A stretch of 64,000 nucleotides of DNA from positions 155,521 through 219,520 of the forward strand of contig DFNX01000013.1 of assembly GCA_002376235.1 (NCBI GenBank). Reading direction: 5' to 3'. Origin of the DNA: Neorhizobium sp. UBA3556. Its GTDB lineage: Bacteria; Pseudomonadota; Alphaproteobacteria; Rhizobiales; Rhizobiaceae. Shown here in pieces: positions 18,762 through 27,955 of the stretch (position 1 is the first letter of the stretch; each line of letters opens with the position of its first letter). The notes under the pieces were generated by a model. It was not told the DNA's origin and ran no database searches. It worked only from the letters and a program-made list of their open reading frames with translations. The position numbers and the translations under genes were made by a program.

Positions 18762-20662
18762 ACGTGATCCTCCTCATACCAGAATGTGTCGGGCATATAG
18801 ACGCCGAGGAAGGATGTGGGGTCGTAGCCGAACAATGCGTTTTCCGGAATGTTGCGTAGCTTGGATGAATAGACGAGCGGCTGCAGCGCCTGGTTGATGA
18901 TGCCTATGGTAAAGACGCTCTGGGTGAAGATGGTCAGCATCGAATGCCAGATGGCTTCCCGCTCCTCATGGGTTCCTGCGGTCTTCCAGTCCTTCATCAG
19001 TCCGAGAAGTTGGATGGCTTCCGGCAGATCGGGCGGATGGCCGTCGCGTCCGCCGGAAAGATAGTGAAGCCCCCAGACCGGCCACTGCATCTGGTCGTCG
19101 AAGGTCGGTGCCAGTTCGTTGGGCGACATTTCCGCCGTCGGCACGCCATTGTCGAGACCCATCCAGACGCACATCAGCGTCTCGCCGCCGATTACACGTT
19201 TGCGAAAGATTTCGCGTTGCGACACGCGGGTAAAAATCGCTATTCCGATCTTCGACCAGTGATCGGTGATCAGTTCCAGCACGTCGCTCTCAAACGTGCT
19301 TTCGCCGGCACTTTCCACGATGATCTTTGCCGGGCGTCCGTCTGGCAGAAGCCGAAGGCCATCCTCGTTGCGCTGCGTCAGGCCTGCTTCGTCCAGCAGG
19401 CTGTTGGCCATGTCGATATCGTGGCTTGCCCAAGCCTGCTCATATTCCGGCTTGAACAGGGGGCTGTCAGGCAGGACCGAGTTTCCGGCCTCATGCGCAA
19501 GGCCGAAGAAAACCGCCTTGTTGATCTCCTCGCGGTCGATTGCCAGCGACAGCGCCCGTCTCACCCGCACATCCTGAAACAGCCCGCGCCAGACATCGTC
19601 CTTGCAGTTGAGATTGGGGACCAACGCCACGCGCGAACCCTGGGTCCGCTTCCACAGATCCACTTTCATCGGCAACCGCTTTTCGGCCGCCTTGAGGAAT
19701 GTGTAGTCGGAGAAATCGACATTGGCGAATTGCAGGTCGCTGTCGCCGGAACCCGCTTTGGCGGCGATAAGATCGGGCGAGCTGATATTCAGCACTATCT
19801 TGTCAATATAGGGAAGCTGCAGTCCGTTCTCGTCGACGCGGTGGAAGAAGGGATTGCGCAGGAAGACAAACTGCCCGGCAGGCGGCTTGGTGCTGTTATA
19901 CCAAGGGTCGAGCGTCGGCAGCTCCGGATTTTCCGGTCGCACCGTGCGCGACATCCGCTGGTGCAGGTCGGTCCAGTCCTGCGCCTTATATGTCTTCAGC
20001 ATCTCGGCAATTTTATCCGCGCTTTGATAACGCGGGTGAAACTGCTTCAGATAAGCCGACGGCATGTAGATCACGAGCGGTGAAGGTTTTGCCAACTGCG
20101 CCAGGAAATCCGGATTGGGTTCATCCCAGCTGTATCTCACCGTCCGATCGTTGAGGATCTCGAATGTCGGCCCCTTGCCGTTGACCCTGAGATCCACCGG
20201 AATGCCGCCGCGATGAAGCTCCTTGTTGTTCATCACGTCTTCCCAGCTGTAACGAAAATCCTCCGTTGTCAGCGGTGAGCCGTCCGACCATTTGTGTCCC
20301 TCCCGCAATGTGAAGGTGAATATACGGTCTTCCTGCGATGCAAAACTTTCCAGAATGTCGGCCTGCAGGTTCAAATGCTCGTCGTAGCCAACCAGACGCG
20401 AATAGCTGCTGATCGGCATGAGGCGGATATCGCGCTGACCGCCAATTAGCATGCGCACGACGCCGCCATGCCGTCCGGGCTTTAGGTTTTTTGCACCGAT
20501 GTTGACGACGCGCGGATTGCGCGGCAACCGCTCCGCAACATCCGGCAGCTTGCCGGCCTTGATATCCTCGGAGAGGTAATCCGAACCCGTGAAGGCAGCC
20601 CTCGCCTGGAAGGGTAGAAGAGCTGTCGCCATCAGGCTGAGCATTGTCCGGCGTTTGATCAT
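18758..20662 (-). CDS. Family-5 ABC transporter solute-binding protein
   Basis: A 634-residue periplasmic binding protein of the peptide/oligosaccharide family 5. The signal peptide starts [20 protein letters not shown]; twin arginines at residues 4-5 leave both Sec and Tat export possible. The fold signature is visible as FTLREGHKWSDGSPLTTEDF, and DVRVRRALSLAIDREEINKA marks the second lobe. The length exceeds DppA (about 510) and is closer to binding proteins for oligosaccharides or large glycopeptides. Being in an operon with glycosyltransferases, a glycan-containing ligand is a reasonable guess, not shown. ATGA overlaps tie it to its ATPase (20659-20662) and permease (18758-18761). Confidence 0.88.
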   Translation of the reverse strand: MIKRRTMLSLMATALLPFQARAAFTGSDYLSEDIKAGKLPDVAERLPRNPRVVNIGAKNLKPGRHGGVVRMLIGGQRDIRLMPISSYSRLVGYDEHLNLQADILESFASQEDRIFTFTLREGHKWSDGSPLTTEDFRYSWEDVMNNKELHRGGIPVDLRVNGKGPTFEILNDRTVRYSWDEPNPDFLAQLAKPSPLVIYMPSAYLKQFHPRYQSADKIAEMLKTYKAQDWTDLHQRMSRTVRPENPELPTLDPWYNSTKPPAGQFVFLRNPFFHRVDENGLQLPYIDKIVLNISSPDLIAAKAGSGDSDLQFANVDFSDYTFLKAAEKRLPMKVDLWKRTQGSRVALVPNLNCKDDVWRGLFQDVRVRRALSLAIDREEINKAVFFGLAHEAGNSVLPDSPLFKPEYEQAWASHDIDMANSLLDEAGLTQRNEDGLRLLPDGRPAKIIVESAGESTFESDVLELITDHWSKIGIAIFTRVSQREIFRKRVIGGETLMCVWMGLDNGVPTAEMSPNELAPTFDDQMQWPVWGLHYLSGGRDGHPPDLPEAIQLLGLMKDWKTAGTHEEREAIWHSMLTIFTQSVFTIGIINQALQPLVYSSKLRNIPENALFGYDPTSFLGVYMPDTFWYEEDHV

Positions 20663-22542
20663 GGCTGCAGCTCCCGGATATTCGCCTGGGGCTTGGCCAG
20701 AACGAAATGCCCGCCGCCGAGATCGATTTGGGTCAGTCGCTCACCTTCATCCTGAATGAAGGCAGGATTCCAGTCCTGGGTGGGCTTTTTCGGAATGTCG
20801 AGCTGGTCGAGGTTCAGCGGACGGTCAAGGTCGGGGATCGGCACTGCCGCGATCAGCCGTCTCGTGTAAGGATGCATTGGGTTGCGCATGATGATATCGC
20901 AGGGGCCGATCTCGACGATCCGTCCTGCATACATGACGGCGACCCGGTCCGCCATGTAGTTCACCACCGCAAGATTATGGGAGATGAACAGGTAGGTCAG
21001 CCCCAGATCCCGCTTGAGATCCTTCAAGAGATTGAGGATCTGCGCCTGGATCGACACGTCGAGCGCCGAGACCGGTTCATCGCAGATCAAAAGTTCGGGG
21101 CCGAGCGCAAGAGCTCGGGCAATCCCGATACGCTGCCGCTGGCCACCCGAAAAACTGTGCGGATAACGGCTCAGCGCATTGTCATCGAGACCGATGGTGC
21201 GCAAGAGCCGCCGAACCGCCTCCAGGCGCGTGGCGCGAGAACCGCGGCCATGAATTTCCAACCCCTCGCTGATGATTTCCCGCACGGTCATCCGTGGCGA
21301 AAGCGAAGAGATGGGATCCTGAAAAACCATCTGTATGCGCTGGCGCAGCATGTCCAATTCTTCGCCTTGCGCAGAAAGAACATCGATCGGTCCCTTCTCG
21401 CTTTCGAAGACGACAGCGCCCGTATCCGCAGTCAGCCCACGCATCAGGATCTTGCTGAGCGTGGTCTTGCCGCAGCCGCTTTCTCCGACAAGTCCAAGGC
21501 TTTCGCCGCGGCGGATATCGAAACTGACGTCATCGACGGCAAGCGTCACATTGCTGTCGTGGCTGCCGATCTTGCGCTTCTTGGCCTTGAACGTCTTGCT
21601 GATGTGATTGACCGAAAGGATCGTTCGTGAACCGCCCGAATTGAGGTAGCCGGTTTCCATCAGGCTGGCAGTATCGATATTGATCTCGCGAAGCGGCTTC
21701 AGACGCTGGCCGCGCTCCATCTCGAATGTCGGGATCGCCGAGATCAGGCCTTTCGGATAGGGATGCACCGGGCGGCGAAAAATATCGTCAACGCTACCGG
21801 CTTCCATCACCTCGCCGCGATAGGCGACAACCACTTCGTCGGCAAGATTGGTGACGATGCCGAGATCATGGGTGATCAGCAGCATCGCCATGTTGAAACG
21901 CGATTGCAGGTCGCGCAGAAGCTTGAGGATCTGTGCCTGGATCGTCACGTCGAGCGCCGTCGTCGGCTCGTCGGCGATCAGAAGGGCAGGGCGACAGACA
22001 AGCGCCATGGCGATCATTGCGCGCTGGCGCATCCCGCCTGACAGCTCGAACGGATACATGGCGTGGACTTTGGCCGGATCCTTGAACCCCACAAGGGACA
22101 GCGTATCATAGACCCGCTCCCTCTGCTCGGCAGGTGACGACGCGTCGTGGATCCGCAATGCTTCGTCGATCTGGTTGCCGATCGTGTGCAGCGGCGAAAG
22201 CGACGTCATCGGCTCCTGAAAAATCATCCCGATCCGATTGCCGCGGATGGCGCGGATCTGCCGTCCGTCCTGCGGCAGCTGGAGCAGATCGACCGGCCCG
22301 TCTGAGGTTGCCGGATCATTGAACAACACACGGCCGGATATGGAGGCCAGAGGGCTTTCAATCCCCACGATCGTGCGGCCGATCACGGATTTGCCGGATC
22401 CGGACTCTCCCACCAGCGCGGTGACCTTGCCGGGCATGATCCGCATGCTCAGATTGTTGACGGCTTGAATTCTGCTGCCGAACACCGGGAAGCTGACGCT
22501 CAGATTTTCTATCCGCAGCAGGTCGGGCACGAATGTGGTCAT
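20659..22542 (-). CDS. Dpp/Opp-type ABC transporter, fused ATPase
   Basis: Tandem ATPase of about 627 residues, equivalent to DppD-DppF fused. The first domain has Walker [12 protein letters not shown], signature [14 protein letters not shown] and Walker [14 protein letters not shown]. The second has [26 protein letters not shown] and [13 protein letters not shown]. All are intact. A C-terminal stretch ([20 protein letters not shown]) is typical of the oligopeptide group. The start is ATG 22542 ([18 protein letters not shown]), 8 bases after AGGAAA; the open frame runs 42 bases further upstream. It is the promoter-proximal gene of a six-gene minus operon that ends in two glycosyltransferases. 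Confidence 0.92.
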   Translation of the reverse strand: MTTFVPDLLRIENLSVSFPVFGSRIQAVNNLSMRIMPGKVTALVGESGSGKSVIGRTIVGIESPLASISGRVLFNDPATSDGPVDLLQLPQDGRQIRAIRGNRIGMIFQEPMTSLSPLHTIGNQIDEALRIHDASSPAEQRERVYDTLSLVGFKDPAKVHAMYPFELSGGMRQRAMIAMALVCRPALLIADEPTTALDVTIQAQILKLLRDLQSRFNMAMLLITHDLGIVTNLADEVVVAYRGEVMEAGSVDDIFRRPVHPYPKGLISAIPTFEMERGQRLKPLREINIDTASLMETGYLNSGGSRTILSVNHISKTFKAKKRKIGSHDSNVTLAVDDVSFDIRRGESLGLVGESGCGKTTLSKILMRGLTADTGAVVFESEKGPIDVLSAQGEELDMLRQRIQMVFQDPISSLSPRMTVREIISEGLEIHGRGSRATRLEAVRRLLRTIGLDDNALSRYPHSFSGGQRQRIGIARALALGPELLICDEPVSALDVSIQAQILNLLKDLKRDLGLTYLFISHNLAVVNYMADRVAVMYAGRIVEIGPCDIIMRNPMHPYTRRLIAAVPIPDLDRPLNLDQLDIPKKPTQDWNPAFIQDEGERLTQIDLGGGHFVLAKPQANIRELQP

Positions 22543-22721
22543 CGGGCAGTTTTTCCTAAGGCGCCTTGCTGGAGCAATTCGCATTTCCGTGTGACGGTAA
22601 AATCAAATGTGTCGGAATGCATCTTTTGGCACCTGATCAGGTTGACGCTGGAACAGAGTTGAACGTAGCGCAGAGCTATGATGATAGTCCATGCCATAAG
22701 AAGCCTGCCGGATAGCTGCCG

Positions 22722-23669
22722 ATGATTAACGAACCAGACTACAAAAGGATGCTTGGCGAGGCGAAGGCGCTGATCCAATCCGGTAATTTTGATCAGGCGC
22801 GCAATCTGCTGCAGGAAGTTGGCGCGAAGGAGTTGGGAAAAAGCGATGCCGTAACATCGCTCGGTCTGCCACGGCGGTTGCAGTCAGCGATGTTGAAGCT
22901 GGCGAAAGCCGAAGGCGATGCGGTTGCCAGAAGCGGCTACCAGTTCCACCTTGTCCCGCCGCCCGAAAAGCTGGCGCGATACGGTGTCTTTTCGCCGGAA
23001 GAGCAGGCCGAAATGGTTGAGTTGTCGGGTGTCTCGGTTCCCCGATGCATCCATCAGATATGGCTGGGCTCAAGACCTGTTCCTTCGACCGTTGACGCCT
23101 GGACTGCACATGCCGCAGCGAATGGCTATCAGCATAGACTGTGGCGCGAAGCCGATCTTGCAGAAAATAGTTATGATCGGCACATGGCGCTTCGGCATAT
23201 GTTGCAGGAAGGCGATTTTCCCGGTGCGGTCGATGTCGCCCGCTATATGATCCTGCGTGATCATGGCGGCATCTATCTCGACTGCGACTGGTACCCGGCT
23301 AACAAGCGCGGCAGCTTTCACGATCACTTGCCGCTGACAGGCCTTTCTGTCTTCGCCGAGGATACTCCGCGCAACACCGGTGCCGGAGCTACGCTTTTTG
23401 CCAACTCCTTCATTGCGACGCCAGCGGGCAATCCGGTCTTCTCAAAGCTATGCGATGTGCTTCCCTCGGTGATCGAGGATCTTGGTGATGCACCCGCCTG
23501 GTGGTCGACCGGCCCGCTGATCTTCACCGGTGTTGCCCGATCAGGTCCGGTCAGCCTTGCAGGCAAAGGCTTCATCGCAAAATCGGCACCCGCTGCAGCA
23601 TCGCTTTCAGACGTTCAGGCTCTGGCTGCGAATGCCGACGGTCTGCTTATCGCCTGGAAGCCTTGGTAG
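22722..23669 (+). CDS. GT32-type glycosyltransferase with DXD motif
   Basis: A 315-residue protein. Residues from about 105 match the glycosyltransferase sugar-binding region with DXD motif (GT32, capsular-polysaccharide/Och1-like): RCIHQIWLGSRPVPST, DVARYMILRDHGGIYLDCDW with the metal-binding DCD, and later FIATPAGNPVFSKL. The first ~100 residues are a separate alpha-helical part with no recognised domain (MLGEAKALIQSGNFDQARNL resembles a TPR-like helix pair). GT32 enzymes transfer hexoses or HexNAc from nucleotide sugars. The gene is divergent from the ABC operon at 22542 and converges with the deacetylase gene 4 bases away. Acceptor unknown. Confidence 0.8.
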   Translation: MINEPDYKRMLGEAKALIQSGNFDQARNLLQEVGAKELGKSDAVTSLGLPRRLQSAMLKLAKAEGDAVARSGYQFHLVPPPEKLARYGVFSPEEQAEMVELSGVSVPRCIHQIWLGSRPVPSTVDAWTAHAAANGYQHRLWREADLAENSYDRHMALRHMLQEGDFPGAVDVARYMILRDHGGIYLDCDWYPANKRGSFHDHLPLTGLSVFAEDTPRNTGAGATLFANSFIATPAGNPVFSKLCDVLPSVIEDLGDAPAWWSTGPLIFTGVARSGPVSLAGKGFIAKSAPAAASLSDVQALAANADGLLIAWKPW

Positions 23670-23673
23670 GTCT

Positions 23674-24414
23674 TCAAGGCTTGCTCATCAACTCGCGAAC
23701 CGGAACCCATCGGCAGGCCGGATGGCCGGCTGTCAGTTCGAACAGGTCGCTGAGAAAATTCCAGGCTGCGTCGTCATGCACGAGGTGGTGGGTAAGGACC
23801 CCGAGATTTGTTGCCCGCGCGGTGCCGGCCTCCAGCCGTGCCGCAGCTTCGCAGTAGAGAATGTCCATCGGACGCCCGCCACGGGTGCCCTTCCAGTCAA
23901 TGATGTCGACGTGAGTATTTACCAGGTGAACCGGCCCATCCGCCCGTTCCGGGCCGAAGACGGAAAGAGCCTCGTATCCGAGTGACGTCAGATGACGAAG
24001 CAGCGGCTGCGCGATACGGTTCCACGGCGGCACGAGCAAGGGGACGGCGCGATCACCGAACAGGCCAGAAATCCGCTCAAGTCCTTCCGCCAGTCGGCCA
24101 AGCACGACATCTTCCCCGCGATGCAGGCCGAGTTCCTGTTTCTTTTCCGATGCCGGTGCATGATTGGCATGATCCCAGCCATGAACGGCGACGGAAATCA
24201 GCGGCAACTGCTCAAGAAGTTCGGCCAATGCCATTGTCGCATGCGCAGGGATGGCGGCGATCGTCAGCGGCGCATTCCAGCGTTTCGAGAGAGCAAGAAG
24301 ATGATACAGTGCCGCCGTCGGCTCAATGGCGTCGTCGTCCCTAAGCCACAACTGCACGGTCCTGCGGTCCGTGGCATAGGCGTCGAGCTGATCGATAAAT
24401 TGGCTGCGGCTCAT
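23674..24414 (-). CDS. NodB-type polysaccharide deacetylase family protein
   Basis: A 246-residue cytoplasmic-looking protein with no signal peptide. The divergent NodB-fold motifs are LWLRDDDAIEPT (metal-binding Asp pair replacing the usual TFDDG), SVAVHGWDHANH (HxxxH metal ligands), LVPPWNRIAQPLL (motif 3), and THHLVHDDAAW near the end. It probably removes an N- or O-acetyl group from a sugar intermediate in the cytosol, before export; the substrate is inferred only. It lies 4 bases downstream of the GT4 gene on the same strand and so is likely to act on the product of that transferase. Confidence 0.75.
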   Translation of the reverse strand: MSRSQFIDQLDAYATDRRTVQLWLRDDDAIEPTAALYHLLALSKRWNAPLTIAAIPAHATMALAELLEQLPLISVAVHGWDHANHAPASEKKQELGLHRGEDVVLGRLAEGLERISGLFGDRAVPLLVPPWNRIAQPLLRHLTSLGYEALSVFGPERADGPVHLVNTHVDIIDWKGTRGGRPMDILYCEAAARLEAGTARATNLGVLTHHLVHDDAAWNFLSDLFELTAGHPACRWVPVRELMSKP

Positions 24415-24418
24415 CGCG

Positions 24419-25507
24419 TCATCTCACATAGGTTTCGAGTATCCGGCGCAGGCTTTCCGCTGCGCCGGTGATTGACCGTTCTTCGGTCGCGAATATCCTT
24501 GCTTCTCTCGCGAGGCGGGCGCGGTATGAGTTGTCGGCGAGAAGACGGCCGATCGCCTCTGCGAAAGCCGTTCTGTCGCCCGGTGGTGTCAGCAGGCCCG
24601 TTCTATCATGCTCGACAACCTCAGGAACGCCTGCAATTGCTTCGGCGACAACTGGAAGGCCGGCGGCCTGCGCTTCGAGATAGGCAAGTCCGTAGGCCTC
24701 GCCATGTCCCGGCCAGACGAAAATCGAACCGCGTGACAGCAGTTCGGCAATTTCACCCTCAGGCAAGGCGCCCCGCCATTCTATCCGCTTGGTATCGAGC
24801 GCCGCGAAAGCCTGCTCCACTTTCTGCCGGCATTCTCCGTCACCGGCGATGGAAAGCGTCCATGGCAGATGCTTGATGAGGTTCAGGCTTTCGGCGAGTG
24901 CCCTGTAACTTGAAAGCTTGTCGCCCGGCCGCATCATCGCCACGGTGACCAGCCGTCCCGGCTCAGGCGAGGGTATGCGTTGCAGATAGGGCGTACTGTC
25001 GATGAAAGGGGCGATGAGTTCCACTCGGGCCTCAGGCACGGCCGACTTCAATCCGTCAAGGTCACGGCGTGTGAAACAGAGATTGACCGCGGCGCTTTTG
25101 AGGCTGTCGAGCAGAAACTCCTGCGAGGTTTCCCACGTTCCAATGTTTCGCCGTGATGAATAGGACGCTTCCGCATTGATCAGCGGATTACCGAAATGTC
25201 GTGCAAGTGCCGGGCCTAGAAGGTCGGGCGCCTTGTAATAGGGATGATAGGTAAACCAGAGATCCGGCGCAACGGGGCCAGAATGTTCGTCTGCGATTCG
25301 TTCAATCTCGCGTGCAGCCTCAGCCTTGTTCGCTTCGAAGGCGTCTCGCATGTCGGGCGAGCGCATGAAACTGCGCATTTCGGAAGCAATGCAGACCTCA
25401 TGTCCCAGCGTCTCAAGCGCGCGGATCAAAAGCCGTGCCATCAACCTGTCCCCGGACGGAACTGGATGATTGGGTGACTTCAGTGGCGAATAGAACAGGA
25501 TTTTCAT
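24419..25507 (-). CDS. Glycosyltransferase family 4
   Basis: GT-B retaining glycosyltransferase of 362 residues. The N-terminus is MKILFYSPLKSPNHPVPSGD, then RLMARLLIRALETLGHEV. The donor domain has TVAMMRPGDKLSSYRALAES and SIAGDGE. The EX7E region is GHGEAYGLAYLEAQAAGLPV, and VVEHDRTGLLTPPGDR follows. It forms a two-gene minus operon with the deacetylase and is divergent from the nucleotide-sugar dehydrogenase at 25616, with about 108 bases between for both promoters. Substrate unknown. Confidence 0.88.
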   Translation of the reverse strand: MKILFYSPLKSPNHPVPSGDRLMARLLIRALETLGHEVCIASEMRSFMRSPDMRDAFEANKAEAAREIERIADEHSGPVAPDLWFTYHPYYKAPDLLGPALARHFGNPLINAEASYSSRRNIGTWETSQEFLLDSLKSAAVNLCFTRRDLDGLKSAVPEARVELIAPFIDSTPYLQRIPSPEPGRLVTVAMMRPGDKLSSYRALAESLNLIKHLPWTLSIAGDGECRQKVEQAFAALDTKRIEWRGALPEGEIAELLSRGSIFVWPGHGEAYGLAYLEAQAAGLPVVAEAIAGVPEVVEHDRTGLLTPPGDRTAFAEAIGRLLADNSYRARLAREARIFATEERSITGAAESLRRILETYVR

Positions 25508-25615
25508 AGGCCTGGCATCATGCGGGTTTGATCATCTCCCCGTGACCACTCTTGACACGTCGGCGCATCTCTCACAACTGTCAGCCACTGCCTCATCGCT
25601 AGGATTTCTCCCGTC

Positions 25616-26956
25616 ATGACCGATACCTCCCTTTCCTCGACGCTTCATGCGAAGATCACTGCACGCACGGCCAAAGCCGGAGTTGTCGGGCTTGGCTATG
25701 TCGGATTGCCATTGGCGATGGCCTTTGCGCGAGCGGGTTTCTCGGTCACCGGGTTCGACATCGATCCATCCAAAATCAAGTTCATCGATCGCCGGGAAAG
25801 CTATATCGAAGCGGTTCCGACCGATATTCTGAAATCCGAATGCGAAGCCGGCCGTTTTGCCGCGACTTGCGATTTCGACCGCCTGGCAGACTGCGATATC
25901 GTTGCGATCTGCGTGCCGACGCCTTTGACCGCGCATCGTGATCCCGACCTGTCCTATGTGGCAAAGACGGCAGAGGCGATTGCGAAAACCCTGCGTCCGG
26001 GCCAGTTGATCGTGCTGGAATCGACCACTTATCCCGGCACGACCGACGAAGTTGTGAAACCGATACTTGAAAAGACGGGCCTGAAATCGGGTGCCGATTT
26101 CTTCCTCGGTTATTCGCCCGAGCGTGAGGATCCCGGCAACCGTCAGTTCCACACGGCCAGCATCCCGAAGGTGGTCGCCGGTGATGGCGAAGCGGCCGCA
26201 GGCCTGATGCAGGCGTTTTATGGCGCAACGGTCGAAACTATCGTGCCTGTCTCGACCACAGCGACAGCTGAAGCAGTCAAGCTCACCGAAAACATTTTTC
26301 GCGCCGTCAACATCGCGCTCGTCAACGAGTTGAAGCTCGTCTACGACGCCATGGGCATCGATGTGTGGGAAGTCATCGATGCGGCAAAGTCCAAGCCCTT
26401 CGGTTACATGCCCTTTTATCCCGGGCCGGGTCTCGGCGGTCACTGCATCCCAATCGATCCATTCTACCTGACCTGGAAATCCCGCGAGTTCGAGACGCCG
26501 ACCCGCTTCATCGAACTGGCCGGCGAGATCAATACAGCCATGCCGCACCATATCGTCACGCGGCTCGCGGAAGCGCTGGATATTCGCAGCGGCAAGGCGC
26601 TGAGCCGTTCCAAAGTGTTGTTGATCGGTCTCGCCTACAAGAAGAACGTGCCCGACATTCGCGAAAGCCCGTCACTACGCCTCATGGAACTGATCGAGCG
26701 TCGCGGCGGGTCGGCAGCCTATTTCGACCCTTACGTACCCGAAATCCCCTCAACACGTGAATATGCCGAACTGAAGGGGCGCCGATCGATCGAGTGGGAC
26801 GAAAACGTGCTAGAATCATTCGATGCTGTCGTCATCGCGACCGACCATGATAATGTCGATTACGATGCCATATCCCGCTTCGCCCCACTGATCGTCGATA
26901 CGCGCAATGTTTTCGCCCGCAGGGGCATTTCCGCTGGCGCTATCGTCAAAGCCTGA
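25616..26956 (+). CDS. Nucleotide-sugar dehydrogenase, UDP-N-acetylhexosamine 6-dehydrogenase (WbpA) type
   Basis: NAD-dependent oxidation of a UDP-sugar C6 alcohol to a carboxylate; 446 residues. The NAD motif is VGLGYVGLPLAMAFARAG. KLTENIFRAVNIALVNELK holds the catalytic Lys/Asn, and Cys277 lies in PGPGLGGHCIPIDPFYLTW. The GGHCIPIDPFYL form marks the WbpA/WecC-like UDP-HexNAc dehydrogenases, not RkpK/Ugd UDP-glucose dehydrogenases, which read GGSCFPKD. A UDP-GlcNAcA product is therefore more likely than UDP-GlcA. GLAYKKNVPDIRESPSL is the C-terminal NAD-side motif. A 15-base gap leads to a methyltransferase on the same strand. Confidence 0.88.
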   Translation: MTDTSLSSTLHAKITARTAKAGVVGLGYVGLPLAMAFARAGFSVTGFDIDPSKIKFIDRRESYIEAVPTDILKSECEAGRFAATCDFDRLADCDIVAICVPTPLTAHRDPDLSYVAKTAEAIAKTLRPGQLIVLESTTYPGTTDEVVKPILEKTGLKSGADFFLGYSPEREDPGNRQFHTASIPKVVAGDGEAAAGLMQAFYGATVETIVPVSTTATAEAVKLTENIFRAVNIALVNELKLVYDAMGIDVWEVIDAAKSKPFGYMPFYPGPGLGGHCIPIDPFYLTWKSREFETPTRFIELAGEINTAMPHHIVTRLAEALDIRSGKALSRSKVLLIGLAYKKNVPDIRESPSLRLMELIERRGGSAAYFDPYVPEIPSTREYAELKGRRSIEWDENVLESFDAVVIATDHDNVDYDAISRFAPLIVDTRNVFARRGISAGAIVKA

Positions 26957-26971
26957 GACACTGGAACGCCC

Positions 26972-27454
26972 ATGAGCCGCCTCGATACATTCATCAACCG
27001 TATGTCCGCCCAGCGCGATATTCTCAATCACGTCGCGCGCGATCTGGGTCTCCCGTCGGAAGGAGAGGTTCTGGAAGTTGGATTGGGCAACGGCCGAACC
27101 TATAGTCACCTGCGTGAACTGTTTCCGGATCGACGTGTGATCGCATTTGATCGGGCCATGAATGCGCATCGTACCGCTGCACCCCGGGAAGATGATTTCG
27201 TCATGGGCGAGATCAATGAAACGGGCATGAAATATGCCGGATGTGGTGCAGCTCTCGTTCATGCGGATATAGGCACCGGTTATTCGGATAAGGACGCTAT
27301 CACTCTGTCATGGCTGCCACAGATGGTTGCCGCCATGCTCCAGTCGGGTGGTTACGCCGTCAGCGGCCTGCCGCTTGACCATCCGCAGCTTGATGAGCTT
27401 CCACGTCTGCCCTCGGTGAATGAGGGCAGGTACTTCATGTATCGAAGAGCGTGA
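26972..27454 (+). CDS. Small class I SAM-dependent methyltransferase
   Basis: A 160-residue protein. Motif I for S-adenosylmethionine binding is EVLEVGLGNGRTYSHLRELF, and the acidic loop at the end of strand 2 is VIAFDRAMNAHR. ALVHADIGTGYSDKD matches motif II. The C-terminal half is short, leaving little room for a substrate-recognition domain, so the acceptor could be a small sugar or an unrelated metabolite. It is in one transcription unit with the dehydrogenase. I do not recognise a named family member. Confidence 0.75.
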   Translation: MSRLDTFINRMSAQRDILNHVARDLGLPSEGEVLEVGLGNGRTYSHLRELFPDRRVIAFDRAMNAHRTAAPREDDFVMGEINETGMKYAGCGAALVHADIGTGYSDKDAITLSWLPQMVAAMLQSGGYAVSGLPLDHPQLDELPRLPSVNEGRYFMYRRA

Positions 27455-27468
27455 AAGAATAGGGCCAA

Positions 27469-27924
27469 TCAGGCCTTCTGCAAGGCGCGAACCTGATCGA
27501 GTTCCGAGGAGGTGAGGCGCAGTCGCTCGGCAATTGCGCGCGTCATCTTCATGGTCATTCCGGGGCAGTCGTCCATGATCCGGAACAGGTAATCCTTGTT
27601 GATCTTCAAGGCCTCGACCACGCCTGCAGCCTGAACGGTAGAGCTGCGCGGTCCGTCGCATAGAAGCGAGATATCGCCGACGATCGAGTTTTGCCCGCGT
27701 TCGCTGACTTTCACAGGCCCATCGGGAGTGTTGACAAGAAATTCGACTGTGCCGCTGAGAATGAAGTAAGCGGAATCCCCGCTGTCGCCCTGATTGAACA
27801 AGCGTTGACCAGCCTTAAATGTCACGCGTTCGGATGCGAACGCGAGCAGCTTAAGCTTGCAGGTATCCACTTCCGCGAAATAGGGAAGCTTCCGCAACAG
27901 CTGGACTTCATCACATAGCAACAT
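27469..27924 (-). CDS. Cyclic-nucleotide-binding-domain protein without output domain
   Basis: A 151-residue stand-alone CNB/Crp-type sensor fold: SERVTFKAGQRLFNQGDSGD, SAYFILSGTVEFLV, and the phosphate-binding cassette VGDISLLCDGPRSSTVQA. The cassette keeps the Arg but has Asp where Glu usually contacts the ribose, so ligand binding is likely but not certain. A C-terminal helix (MTRAIAERLRLTSSELDQV) resembles the dimerisation helix of Crp, with no DNA-binding domain. ATG 27924 follows GGCGGAAGAGCG; the frame is open to 28056 without better starts. It lies 31 bases after the ABC gene on the same strand, implying joint function. The domain may regulate that ABC protein. Confidence 0.85.
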   Translation of the reverse strand: MLLCDEVQLLRKLPYFAEVDTCKLKLLAFASERVTFKAGQRLFNQGDSGDSAYFILSGTVEFLVNTPDGPVKVSERGQNSIVGDISLLCDGPRSSTVQAAGVVEALKINKDYLFRIMDDCPGMTMKMTRAIAERLRLTSSELDQVRALQKA

Positions 27925-27955
27925 CGCTCTTCCGCCTTTCCTGTCGGATCGATGG

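Noticed and set aside
22573..22620. GAGCAATTC and GCATTTCCG/CGGAATGC as a third copy of the dispersed hairpin repeat
   Set aside because: Only short pieces match; the boxes common to the elements at 11388 and 12704 are missing, so I could not support a repeat call.
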